A stretch of 64,000 bases of DNA from Pseudomonas sp. FeN3W (lineage in GTDB: Bacteria; Pseudomonadota; Gammaproteobacteria; Pseudomonadales; Pseudomonadaceae): NCBI GenBank assembly GCA_030263805.2, contig CP136010.1, positions 3,053,001-3,117,000 on the forward strand. The letters are read 5' to 3'. Positions 12,296 through 19,035 of the stretch are shown piece after piece. The notes under the pieces are model-generated. The model was not told the origin of the DNA, did not search any database, and worked only from the letters and a program-made list of their open reading frames with translations. Each line of letters opens with the position of its first letter. The stretch's first letter is position 1. The position numbers and the translations under genes were made by a program.

Positions 12296-12802
12296 TCAGG
12301 CGTCCAGCTTCTCTTTGGCCGCCAGGCCCAGTTCGCCGAGTACGCGGTCACGCGAGTCGTCATCGGCGAGTACGCTTTCGATGGCCTTGCGGAAGGCCGG
12401 AGCGTTGCCCAGCGGGCCCTTCAGGGCGACCAGGGCGTCGCGCAGTTCCATCAGTTTCTTCAGCTCCGGAACCTGCTCGACCAGATTGGCCGGGTTGAAG
12501 TCCTTCATCGAATTGATGCGCAGCTGCACGGCCAGTTCGTCGTCGGTCTGCTCGTCCTGCAGACGGTTCGGCACGCCGAAGGTCAGGCTCAGCTCCTGCT
12601 TGGCCAGGACCTCGTCGAAGCTGTTCTTGTCGATGGCGATGGGCTTACGGTCCTCGATCTTGCGGTCGTCGGCGCGTTGGGTGAAGTCGCCCAGCACCAT
12701 CAGCTTGAGGGGCAGCTCGACCTCTTCCTGAGCATTGCCGGTGGCCGGCTTGAACGTGACGTTGATGCGTTCCTTGGGTGCAACCGAGCCTTCTTTGGCC
12801 AT
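12296..12802 (-). CDS. tssB: T6SS contractile sheath small subunit TssB
   Basis: A 168-residue VipA-family protein, the small sheath subunit that pairs with TssC. The N-terminus MAKEGSVAPKERINVTF and the following EVELPLKLMVLGDFTQRAD are typical, as is the pattern ELAVQLRINSMKDFNPANLVEQVPEL. The start at 12802 is chosen over an earlier in-frame ATG because GGAGAACACC gives a proper ribosome site and because homologous proteins begin here. It lies 17 bp after tssA and 26 bp before tssC. Confidence 0.96.
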   Translation of the reverse strand: MAKEGSVAPKERINVTFKPATGNAQEEVELPLKLMVLGDFTQRADDRKIEDRKPIAIDKNSFDEVLAKQELSLTFGVPNRLQDEQTDDELAVQLRINSMKDFNPANLVEQVPELKKLMELRDALVALKGPLGNAPAFRKAIESVLADDDSRDRVLGELGLAAKEKLDA

Positions 12803-12819
12803 GGTGTTCTCCTTTGCGG

Positions 12820-14382
12820 TTAATCCAGCACCACTTCGAGATCGAGGTGGCACAGCCTGCGGTAAATCTCATCCTTGCTTTCACGCACGGCGTGGTTCTG
12901 CGGCAGCAGCTCGCAACAACTGTGCAGCAGACGCAGAACCTCGAGGGCGAGATCGGGTTCCCAGCTGCCCAGGCCACTGGCTTCGAGCTGCTGGTCGAGT
13001 GCTTCGAGCTGGGTTTTGGCCAGCTCGTATTTCTTGGCCTGGTAGCACAGGCGGGCGAGGCTCAGCTGCCAGAAGAAGCGCTCACGGCCGCCCCGGGCGC
13101 GCGTCAGGCCCTGCTTGAGCTGCTGCACGGCGGGCTTGAGGCCATCCTTGCGCAACAGCGGCAGCGCATCCTGCAACGCCAGCTCCCAGCTAGGCAGTGC
13201 GGTGCCGGCGGCAGGCGGTTCATCCTGTCTGGCGGTCGTGGCCGGCTGCACATGGGGCATGACCTGGCCGCTGATCCAGGCGCGGGTTACGGCATCGGCG
13301 AACGGGGTGCCGTCGTGAAAGCACAGCTCCTCCAGACGCGGTACGCGTTGCAGGAACAGCGCGAGCTGGATCTCCACCTCACGCATGGCCTGCTCGGCGT
13401 CCAGCTCCTGCAGGCACTCCCAGGCCAGGCGCTGACCGTCCAGCCAGAACGGCGCGCGCGCGGTGCTGTTTTCCAGATCCACCAGCAGGTCGGCGTACTG
13501 CCCCTGAGCGAAGCGTTCGCGGTAGCTGGCCAGTTTGTCGGCGGGTACGCCACGTAGCGCGGTGATCTGTTCGCTGTTGTGCTCCGGCAGGCTATCGATG
13601 CTCAGCCAGAGCAGGGTGCGCGCGAGTCGTAGGGGGCGCAGATCGCTGGTGCGCTGTTTGAGCCACCAGGCGGTCAGCGGGCGTGCCTGTTCCTGCAGGT
13701 TGCGCACGGCCTTGAGCGCTTCCTTGTCATTCTCGATCGGCGAACCGGGGGCGAAGACCTGGCTGGCGACCTGCTTGACCTGGGCGATCGCCGCGCCCAC
13801 CGGTCCGGGCTGCGCTTGCCCCTGACTGGCGCGTTTGACCATGCCGTCGAGCTGGCGGCACAGCGGCAGCAGCAGCGGGGCGTCTTCGCCCAGATGGCTG
13901 GACAGGCACTGCTCCAGCGCATGCAATTGCTCGGCGAGGCTGCGAAACAGTGGCAGCTGTTCGCCGACCGGTACGTCTTCGGAGAAGGTCTGTTCCAGGC
14001 GCGGCAACAACCAGTTGATCGCGGCGGCGCGGGTGCGTGGCTTGCGTGGGTGCAGTTCGGCCCAGTGATTGCTGCACAGGTACTGCAGCAAATTCAGCCC
14101 GGCCTGTAGTCCAGCGAAAGACTCGCGCTGAAACAGGCTCCAGGTCAGCCAGGCGGCGGCGCGCAGGTCCTTGGACAGCGAGGCGAGCAGCATCTCGCTG
14201 CCTTCGCGGATCTTCTGCCAGTCGATACCGGTGGTCTGGTGCAGTGCCCCGGCCTTGGCCAGTTCGGCCTCGAGCAACTCGAATTCGCTGCTGTAGCGAA
14301 TATCGTCGCCAGCGAAATTGCTGTCATTGACCGGCTTTCTGGCAAGTTCCAGATAATGCTTGCTGAGTGCGCTGGCGTGCAT
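12820..14382 (-). CDS. tssA: T6SS cap/baseplate-associated protein TssA
   Basis: A 520-residue ImpA/VasJ-type TssA, which binds the baseplate and later the distal sheath end to prime and coordinate polymerisation. The N-terminal ImpA region (SSEFELLEAELAKAG, DWQKIREGSEMLL, DLRAAAWLTWSLFQRE) covers about residues 30-110, and the long C-terminal part is of the extended TssA class. The ATG at 14382 has GGAAG just upstream. A longer open frame reaching 14502 would add 40 residues unlike the family. This is the first gene of the operon, so the 358-bp region upstream should hold the main T6SS promoter. Confidence 0.9.
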   Translation of the reverse strand: MHASALSKHYLELARKPVNDSNFAGDDIRYSSEFELLEAELAKAGALHQTTGIDWQKIREGSEMLLASLSKDLRAAAWLTWSLFQRESFAGLQAGLNLLQYLCSNHWAELHPRKPRTRAAAINWLLPRLEQTFSEDVPVGEQLPLFRSLAEQLHALEQCLSSHLGEDAPLLLPLCRQLDGMVKRASQGQAQPGPVGAAIAQVKQVASQVFAPGSPIENDKEALKAVRNLQEQARPLTAWWLKQRTSDLRPLRLARTLLWLSIDSLPEHNSEQITALRGVPADKLASYRERFAQGQYADLLVDLENSTARAPFWLDGQRLAWECLQELDAEQAMREVEIQLALFLQRVPRLEELCFHDGTPFADAVTRAWISGQVMPHVQPATTARQDEPPAAGTALPSWELALQDALPLLRKDGLKPAVQQLKQGLTRARGGRERFFWQLSLARLCYQAKKYELAKTQLEALDQQLEASGLGSWEPDLALEVLRLLHSCCELLPQNHAVRESKDEIYRRLCHLDLEVVLD

Positions 14383-14740
14383 TGGGTCTTCCGTGACGCT
14401 CAAGTTCGATCCGTGAACTTTGAAACATGCCGCGAATATCAAGAGCGGAATGTTTCCGAGAAAGAGGTGCGCAACTTCTTGCACACCGGCCCTGCGCAAC
14501 AAATTGCACAGGACCTTATGGGGTGGGCATCCTAGACGTGGGGTATGTGTCGTTCAAGGTGAGAAGTGTGATCTCCGTTGCAGCTGGAAATATTAACCAG
14601 CTGGCGACGGAACTAATTCAAAACGGGCGATTAAGTTGCCTTTGTATAACAACTTACTTCGTAGGAAATAAGCCGGCGGCTTGTAAGAGAATACTTACGT
14701 GCAACTTGCTACCCGGTCACAGAAAAGGGATCGATGAATG
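14383..14740. other. Intergenic region, no gene
   Basis: This 358-bp stretch between tssA and the mutarotase gene is more AT-rich than its surroundings, especially 14581-14700. Apart from the palindromes near the tssA end I see no supported coding frame. A plus-strand open frame at 14427-14792 has no ribosome site and an amino-acid composition unlike a real protein. The T6SS operon promoter is expected here. Confidence 0.6.
14446..14511 (-). promoter_or_regulatory. Twin palindromes upstream of tssA, likely activator or operator sites
   Basis: Two near-identical 20-bp inverted repeats lie at 14467-14486 (GTGCGCAACTTCTTGCACAC) and 14492-14511 (CTGCGCAACAAATTGCACAG). Both fit STGYGCAA-N4-TTGCRCAS and their centres are 25 bp apart. 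A smaller 13-bp palindrome CGGAA-TGT-TTCCG lies at 14446-14458. They sit 64-129 bp upstream of the tssA start. The arrangement suggests cooperative binding of a dimeric regulator, possibly the Fis-type activator encoded in the same operon. No clean sigma54 or sigma70 promoter was found between them and tssA. Confidence 0.55.
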
Positions 14741-15643
14741 TTATAGGTCGTTGGAAGTTGCCGAGATGGATACAGTCAGGGTGTGGCGCTGACCTGGCTG
14801 GAGCACCACCGCGTCGGCCAGCACGTTGGCCGTCTCGATGCACAGCATCCGCTGCCAGGCATCGTCGGCGAAGCTCGACAGACGCTGGGCCTTGTCGACC
14901 CATGGATTCCACAACACGGCGGACGTCGACCCGCTGGTAGTCAGCCGGATGCGCCGCTGCCACGCCGGGTCGACGAGATCCAGGATCGCCGGCAGCTGCT
15001 GGTAGACACGATCGGTTTCGCCGCTGAAATGCAGATCGTCCTGTTGCTGGCATTCTTTCCAGTCCAGCAGCGTGTCGATGTACGGGCAGCCGGTGAGGCC
15101 TTCCACACGCACCTGATGGATGTCGCTGACGGCGAAGTAGCTGTGCAGGGCCTGGCTGATGGCAACGCTTTCGTCGCCGACGTTGCGGCTGTCGAGGCTG
15201 AGCTCAAGCCCGTCGGCCAGGCGAATCTGCAGCGTCAGCTCGACTCGCTGCGGCCAGCCCGGCAATTCGCCGAGCGCCTGCGGGCAGTGGAATTCGAGAA
15301 TCGCCGTATCGCCTTCGCTGCGTTGTTCGCGCAATTGCCAGGGCAGTGCGCGCACCAGGCCATGGAAGGGTGCGGGTTGCTCGTCGTGGTAGCTCCCCTG
15401 CACGGCCTGCGGGTTGCGCGCCAGGTCGCCGAACCAGGGCCAGCAGATCGGCACCCCGCCGCGAACCGACTGCCCCTGCTGGAAAGCGGCCTCTTCGCTG
15501 AGCCAGATGATCGGTGGTGCGTCGCCCTGGCGATAGCTGAGGATCTGCGCGCCCTGTTCGGCGATCAACAGTTCGTCCTCTCCGCGGCGGACTCGCCAGC
15601 AGGCGAGCTGGTCCATTTCGATGCGTTGAATATCGACAGGCAT
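14741..15643 (-). CDS. D-hexose-6-phosphate mutarotase (aldose 1-epimerase family)
   Basis: A 300-residue galactose-mutarotase-like protein of the YeaD group, which interconverts alpha and beta anomers of glucose-6-phosphate and related hexose phosphates in the cytoplasm. Segments supporting this are RRGEDELLIAEQGAQILSY, the SVRGGVPICWPWFGD motif, FHGLVRALPW carrying the catalytic His, and the TDRVYQQ and VEGLTG region. It lies downstream of the amino acid ABC operon, separated from it by a hairpin, so it is probably transcribed separately. Length is normal. Confidence 0.9.
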   Translation of the reverse strand: MPVDIQRIEMDQLACWRVRRGEDELLIAEQGAQILSYRQGDAPPIIWLSEEAAFQQGQSVRGGVPICWPWFGDLARNPQAVQGSYHDEQPAPFHGLVRALPWQLREQRSEGDTAILEFHCPQALGELPGWPQRVELTLQIRLADGLELSLDSRNVGDESVAISQALHSYFAVSDIHQVRVEGLTGCPYIDTLLDWKECQQQDDLHFSGETDRVYQQLPAILDLVDPAWQRRIRLTTSGSTSAVLWNPWVDKAQRLSSFADDAWQRMLCIETANVLADAVVLQPGQRHTLTVSISATSNDL

Positions 15644-15723
15644 GGGAATCTCGTGATGGGCTCGAGTTTGCGTCTGACCGCAGAGCGGAGGCGGGATTCA
15701 GCCGAAGTGGCCAGGAAGAGCAT

Positions 15724-15747
15724 GCCTCCTCGCTGAGCCGAGGAGGC
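15724..15747 (-). terminator. Hairpin after the amino acid ABC operon
   Basis: A perfect 9-bp inverted repeat GCCTCCTCG / CGAGGAGGC with a 6-base loop lies 10 bp after the last permease gene. A short pyrimidine run follows on the minus strand but no long T-tract, so termination may be weak. Confidence 0.55.
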
Positions 15748-15756
15748 AGCCAGGGC

Positions 15757-16446
15757 TTAGCGGCCCTGGCAGGCGTCGACGCGCAGCCAGCGCTCCAGCA
15801 GCTTGAAGCCCTGCATCAGGACGAAGGCGATCAGCAGGTAGATCAGGCCGGCGGTAAGGAACATTTCCTCGTGCAGGTAGGTGCGCGCGGCGATCTTGCG
15901 CGCCATGCCGGTCAGTTCCAGCAGGGTGATGGTGCTGGCCAGGGCGCTGGCCTTAAGCATCAGGATCACTTCGTTGCTGTAGGCCGGCAGGCCGATGCGC
16001 GTGGCGCGCGGCAGGATGATGTGCAACAGCGCCTGGCTGCGCGACATGCCCAGCGCGCGCGCCGCTTCCACTTCACCCGGCGGCACGTTCTGGATCGCGC
16101 CGCGGATGATCTCGGCGATGTAGGCGGCGGTATGCAGGGTCATGGTGATGATCGCGCACCAGTATGGGTCGCGCAGGTACGGCCAGAGCACGCTCTGGCG
16201 CACGACGTCGAACTGCGCCATGCCGTAGTAGACCAGGAACAGCTGCACCAGCAGCGGGGTGCCGCGGAAGAAGAAGATGTAGCCATAGGGCAGCGCGCGC
16301 ACCGCCAGGTGCCGGGACGAGCGAGCGATGCCCAGCGGCACGGCGAGGATCAGGCCGGCGACGACCGAAACGCCGACCAGTTGCAGGGTCAGCCAGGCGC
16401 CCTCGACAAAGCTCGGCAGCCACTTGATGAAGATTTCCCAGGTCAT
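15757..16446 (-). CDS. Basic amino acid ABC transporter permease (HisM/AotM type)
   Basis: A 229-residue inner-membrane permease of the polar amino acid family with several hydrophobic helices. It carries the family loop that contacts the ATPase (EVEAARALGMSRSQALLHIILPRA, about 125-148) and the FFFRGTPLLVQLFLVYYG segment. The ATG overlaps the stop of the preceding permease gene (ATGA). A longer open frame upstream is only the tail of the neighbour in another frame. With the next three genes it forms a complete histidine/lysine/arginine-type importer. The exact substrate cannot be read from sequence alone. Confidence 0.93.
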   Translation of the reverse strand: MTWEIFIKWLPSFVEGAWLTLQLVGVSVVAGLILAVPLGIARSSRHLAVRALPYGYIFFFRGTPLLVQLFLVYYGMAQFDVVRQSVLWPYLRDPYWCAIITMTLHTAAYIAEIIRGAIQNVPPGEVEAARALGMSRSQALLHIILPRATRIGLPAYSNEVILMLKASALASTITLLELTGMARKIAARTYLHEEMFLTAGLIYLLIAFVLMQGFKLLERWLRVDACQGR

Positions 16447-17138
16447 GCTGCGCTCCGCACGAAGCCGCGACCGGCGCGTTTTTCCAGGAAGTGCATGCCG
16501 ATCATGGCGACGATGGTCAGGCACAGGTAGATGAAGGCGGCGACCAGGAAGAAGGTGAAAGGCTCCTTGCTGGCGGTCACGGCGATCTGCGAGCGGCGCA
16601 TGATCTCTTCCAGACCGATGACGGATACCAGTGCCGTGTCCTTCATCAGGATCATGAACAGATTGCCCAGCCCCGGCAGCGCCAAGCGCCACATCTGCGG
16701 CAGGATCAGCCGCGTGAAGATGCGCCGCTTGCCCAGCCCCAGGGCCAGGCCAGCCTCGCGGTGACCCTTGGGAATGGCCAGCAGCGCGCCGCGGAAGACT
16801 TCCGTGGCATAGGCGCCGAAGCACAGGCCGAGGGCGATGGTGCCGGCGGCGAACGGGCTGAGGGCCAGGTTCTCGATGCCGAACAACTCGCCGATGCCGC
16901 GAATCAGGCTGATGGTGCCGAAGTAGATCAGCAGCACCCAGAGCAGTTCGGGTACACCGCGCACGATGGTCGAATAGGTGCCGCCGAGCCAGCGCAGTGC
17001 GCTGTAGGGCGAGGTCTTGGCGAGAGCGCCGAGCAGACCGAGCACCAGCCCCAGCGCCAGGGAGGCGAGGGCCAGTTGGATGGTCATCCAGGTGCCGGCG
17101 AGAAGTGCCGGACCGAATCCGTGAAGGTCAGGAATCAT
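16443..17138 (-). CDS. Basic amino acid ABC transporter permease (HisQ/AotQ type)
   Basis: A 231-residue permease that should pair with the HisM-like protein to form the membrane channel. The EAA-type ATPase contact loop is GHREAGLALGLGKRRIFTRLILPQ (about 120-143); STIVRGVPELLWVLLIYFG is the matching family segment upstream. It lies 63 bp after the binding-protein gene. That gap holds a strong 14-bp-arm hairpin which may reduce permease expression relative to the binding protein. It overlaps the following permease by four bases. Confidence 0.93.
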   Translation of the reverse strand: MIPDLHGFGPALLAGTWMTIQLALASLALGLVLGLLGALAKTSPYSALRWLGGTYSTIVRGVPELLWVLLIYFGTISLIRGIGELFGIENLALSPFAAGTIALGLCFGAYATEVFRGALLAIPKGHREAGLALGLGKRRIFTRLILPQMWRLALPGLGNLFMILMKDTALVSVIGLEEIMRRSQIAVTASKEPFTFFLVAAFIYLCLTIVAMIGMHFLEKRAGRGFVRSAA

Positions 17139-17151
17139 AGAAGCTCAAACA

Positions 17152-17191
17152 CCGAAGCCCGGTCGGCCAGTTTCAGGCGACCGGGCTTCGG
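17152..17191 (-). terminator. Strong intercistronic hairpin between binding protein and permease
   Basis: A perfect inverted repeat with 14-bp arms (CCGAAGCCCGGTCG / CGACCGGGCTTCGG) and a 12-base loop. It lies 10 bp after the binding-protein stop and is not followed by a T-tract. Such hairpins commonly protect the upstream message or attenuate the downstream genes. Confidence 0.65.
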
Positions 17192-17201
17192 CTCGGTTGG
17201 A

Positions 17202-17957
17202 TCAGTAAATGCTGAACGGGAAGTACTTGTCGTTGATCTGCTTGTAGGTGCCGTCAGCGATGATTTCGGCCAGCGCCTTGTTCAGCTTCTCACGCAGCTC
17301 GTCGTTGCCCTTGCGCACGGCGATGGCGATCTTGTCGTCATCGAATACCGGCTCGCCCTTGAACTCGAAGTCCTTGCCGGCATCGCTCTTGAGCCATTCC
17401 CACTGCACGAAGGTGTCGGCCAGGATGCCGTCGACGCGGCCGGAGGCCAGGTCCAGATAGGCGTTCTCCTGGGTGTCATAGAGCTTGATGTCGACCACGC
17501 CGTCCAGGTTGTCTTCCAGCCAGGTGCCGGCGATGGTCGCGCGCTGGGCGCCGATCACCTTGCCGTCCAGGTAGCCCTTGTCGGTCTTGAAGTCGGTGGA
17601 CTTGGGCGCCACGAACTGCAGCTTGTTGGTGTAGTAGTGGTCGGTGAAATCGACGGCGTTCTTGCGCTCTTCGGTCACCGACATCGAGGCGGCGAGGAAG
17701 TCGAACTTGCCGGCATTCAGGGCCGGGATGATGCCGTCCCAATCCGAGGTGACCACTTCGCACTCGGTTTGCATCTTGGCGCAGAGGGCGTGAGCGATGT
17801 CGAGGTCGAAACCGACCACCTTGCCGCTGGCGTCGATCAGGTTGAAGGGCGGGTAGGCGCCTTCGGTACCAATCCGCAGTTTTTCCGCGGCGAATGCCTG
17901 GGTGCCGATGATCAACGATGCAGCAGCGGTCAGCAGGATCTTCTTATAGCTCTTCAT
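17202..17957 (-). CDS. Periplasmic basic amino acid binding protein (HisJ/ArgT/AotJ type)
   Basis: A 251-residue family 3 solute-binding protein with a Sec signal peptide cut near TQAFA-AEKLRIG. The ligand-site signature GTEGAYPPFNLIDASGKVVGFDLDIA is followed by SDWDGIIPALNAGKFDFLAASM. These match lysine/arginine/ornithine or histidine receptors. It lies 15 bp after the ATPase gene and precedes both permeases. The gene order ATPase, receptor, permease, permease matches PA5152-PA5155 of P. aeruginosa as I recall, but the ligand is inferred only at the level of basic amino acids. Confidence 0.92.
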   Translation of the reverse strand: MKSYKKILLTAAASLIIGTQAFAAEKLRIGTEGAYPPFNLIDASGKVVGFDLDIAHALCAKMQTECEVVTSDWDGIIPALNAGKFDFLAASMSVTEERKNAVDFTDHYYTNKLQFVAPKSTDFKTDKGYLDGKVIGAQRATIAGTWLEDNLDGVVDIKLYDTQENAYLDLASGRVDGILADTFVQWEWLKSDAGKDFEFKGEPVFDDDKIAIAVRKGNDELREKLNKALAEIIADGTYKQINDKYFPFSIY

Positions 17958-17972
17958 GCGAGTGTTGCTCCA

Positions 17973-18746
17973 TTAGCGATGGCTGGACATGAATTGTTTA
18001 CAGCGCGCCGATTGAGGATTGTCAAATACCTGCTCGGGCGTTCCTTGCTCCTCGACCAGGCCCTGGTGGAGGAATACCACTTCGCTGGATACCTGCTTGG
18101 CGAAATTCATCTCATGGGTGACGAGCAGCATGGTCCGACCCTCTTCGGCGAGCGACCGGATCACTGCAAGCACTTCTTGTACCATTTCCGGATCGAGCGC
18201 CGAGGTGGGCTCGTCGAACAGGATCACCTTGGGCTGCATCGCCAGGGTCCGCGCAATGGCTGCGCGCTGCTGTTGCCCGCCGGACAGCTGATTGGGATAG
18301 ACGTGGCGTTTGTCGGCGATACCGACCTTGGCCAACAGCGCCTCGGCCACCTCGGTGGCTTCGGCCTTGCTCTGGCCGAGCACGCGGCGCGGTGCCTCGA
18401 TGATGTTGTCGAGGATGGTCATGTGCGGCCAGAGGTTGAAGTTCTGGAACACGAAACCCAGTTCGCTGCGAATCCGATTGAGCTGCTTGCCATCGGCGGC
18501 GACCAGGTCGCCCTGCTTGTCACGCTTGAGCTTGAGCTGCTCGCCGGCCACCAGAATCTCGCCCTCGTGGGGGTTTTCCAGCAGGTTGATGCAGCGCAGG
18601 AAAGTGGATTTTCCGGAGCCTGAAGAGCCGAGGATGGAAATCACATCGCCATCGCTGGCGGTCAGCGAAATGCCTTTGAGAACTTCCAGATCGCCGTAGC
18701 GCTTGTGCAGATTGCGGATTTCCAGTGCAGGGATGGCCTCGGCCAT
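17973..18746 (-). CDS. Basic amino acid ABC transporter ATPase (HisP type)
   Basis: A 257-residue ATPase that powers the adjacent importer. Walker A is GSSGSGKS (40-47), the Q-loop is FQNFNLWPHM, the signature is LSGGQQQR, Walker B is VILFDEPTSALDP and the switch His lies in LVTHEMNFA. The insertion between Walker A and the Q-loop (EQLKLKRDKQGDLVAADGKQ) is typical of HisP. It is the first gene of the operon. Upstream, at 18892-18944, are a palindrome and a candidate promoter. Confidence 0.94.
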   Translation of the reverse strand: MAEAIPALEIRNLHKRYGDLEVLKGISLTASDGDVISILGSSGSGKSTFLRCINLLENPHEGEILVAGEQLKLKRDKQGDLVAADGKQLNRIRSELGFVFQNFNLWPHMTILDNIIEAPRRVLGQSKAEATEVAEALLAKVGIADKRHVYPNQLSGGQQQRAAIARTLAMQPKVILFDEPTSALDPEMVQEVLAVIRSLAEEGRTMLLVTHEMNFAKQVSSEVVFLHQGLVEEQGTPEQVFDNPQSARCKQFMSSHR

Positions 18747-18891
18747 GAGGGGTCCTCTTACAGACCGGCGAAGGCCGCCATGGTCTAGATATCTGATGGT
18801 GCGCTCCGCGCGAGCTGCTCACCGTCCTGGCGAGGCGCAAACCTAGCATGCGATGCGGCATGCGCCAAGCGCGATGCGGCGTTGAGCGGCG

Positions 18892-18944
18892 TGACCGATC
18901 GGTCATGTTTCGCTGGCCACCGATGCGCCCCTATCTATATAGAT
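18892..18944 (-). promoter_or_regulatory. Palindromic operator and AT-rich promoter-like palindrome upstream of the amino acid ABC operon
   Basis: A perfect 14-bp palindrome TGACCGATCGGTCA lies at 18892-18905, of the kind bound by TetR-family regulators. About 28 bp further upstream (18933-18944) is ATCTATATAGAT, whose minus-strand reading offers a TATATA or TAGATA -10. No -35 was confirmed. The ATPase gene starts about 146 bp downstream of the palindrome. Confidence 0.4.
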
Positions 18945-19035
18945 GAAATCGGCGCTGCACGCGCAGGCGCACTCCGACGCCTTGCGCGAACGGCAGGCTC
19001 GGCCCGCTTCCGTGCGGCCCGAGGCGGCCTCGCTC

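Noticed and set aside
14701..14715. Sigma54-like element (CGG-GTA-GCAAG-TTGC on the minus strand) as T6SS promoter
   Set aside because: It keeps GG-N10-GC spacing but the -24 box is poor, and it lies about 190 bp upstream of the palindromes, the wrong order for enhancer and promoter.
14427..14792. A 121-codon plus-strand frame in the region upstream of tssA
   Set aside because: No ribosome site, odd composition, and it overlaps both the palindromes and the mutarotase gene.
16491..18623. A 710-codon plus-strand open frame opposite the amino acid ABC operon
   Set aside because: It runs across three well-supported minus-strand genes and its product is rich in Gly, Gln, Asp and Val without domains, a shadow of the real genes.
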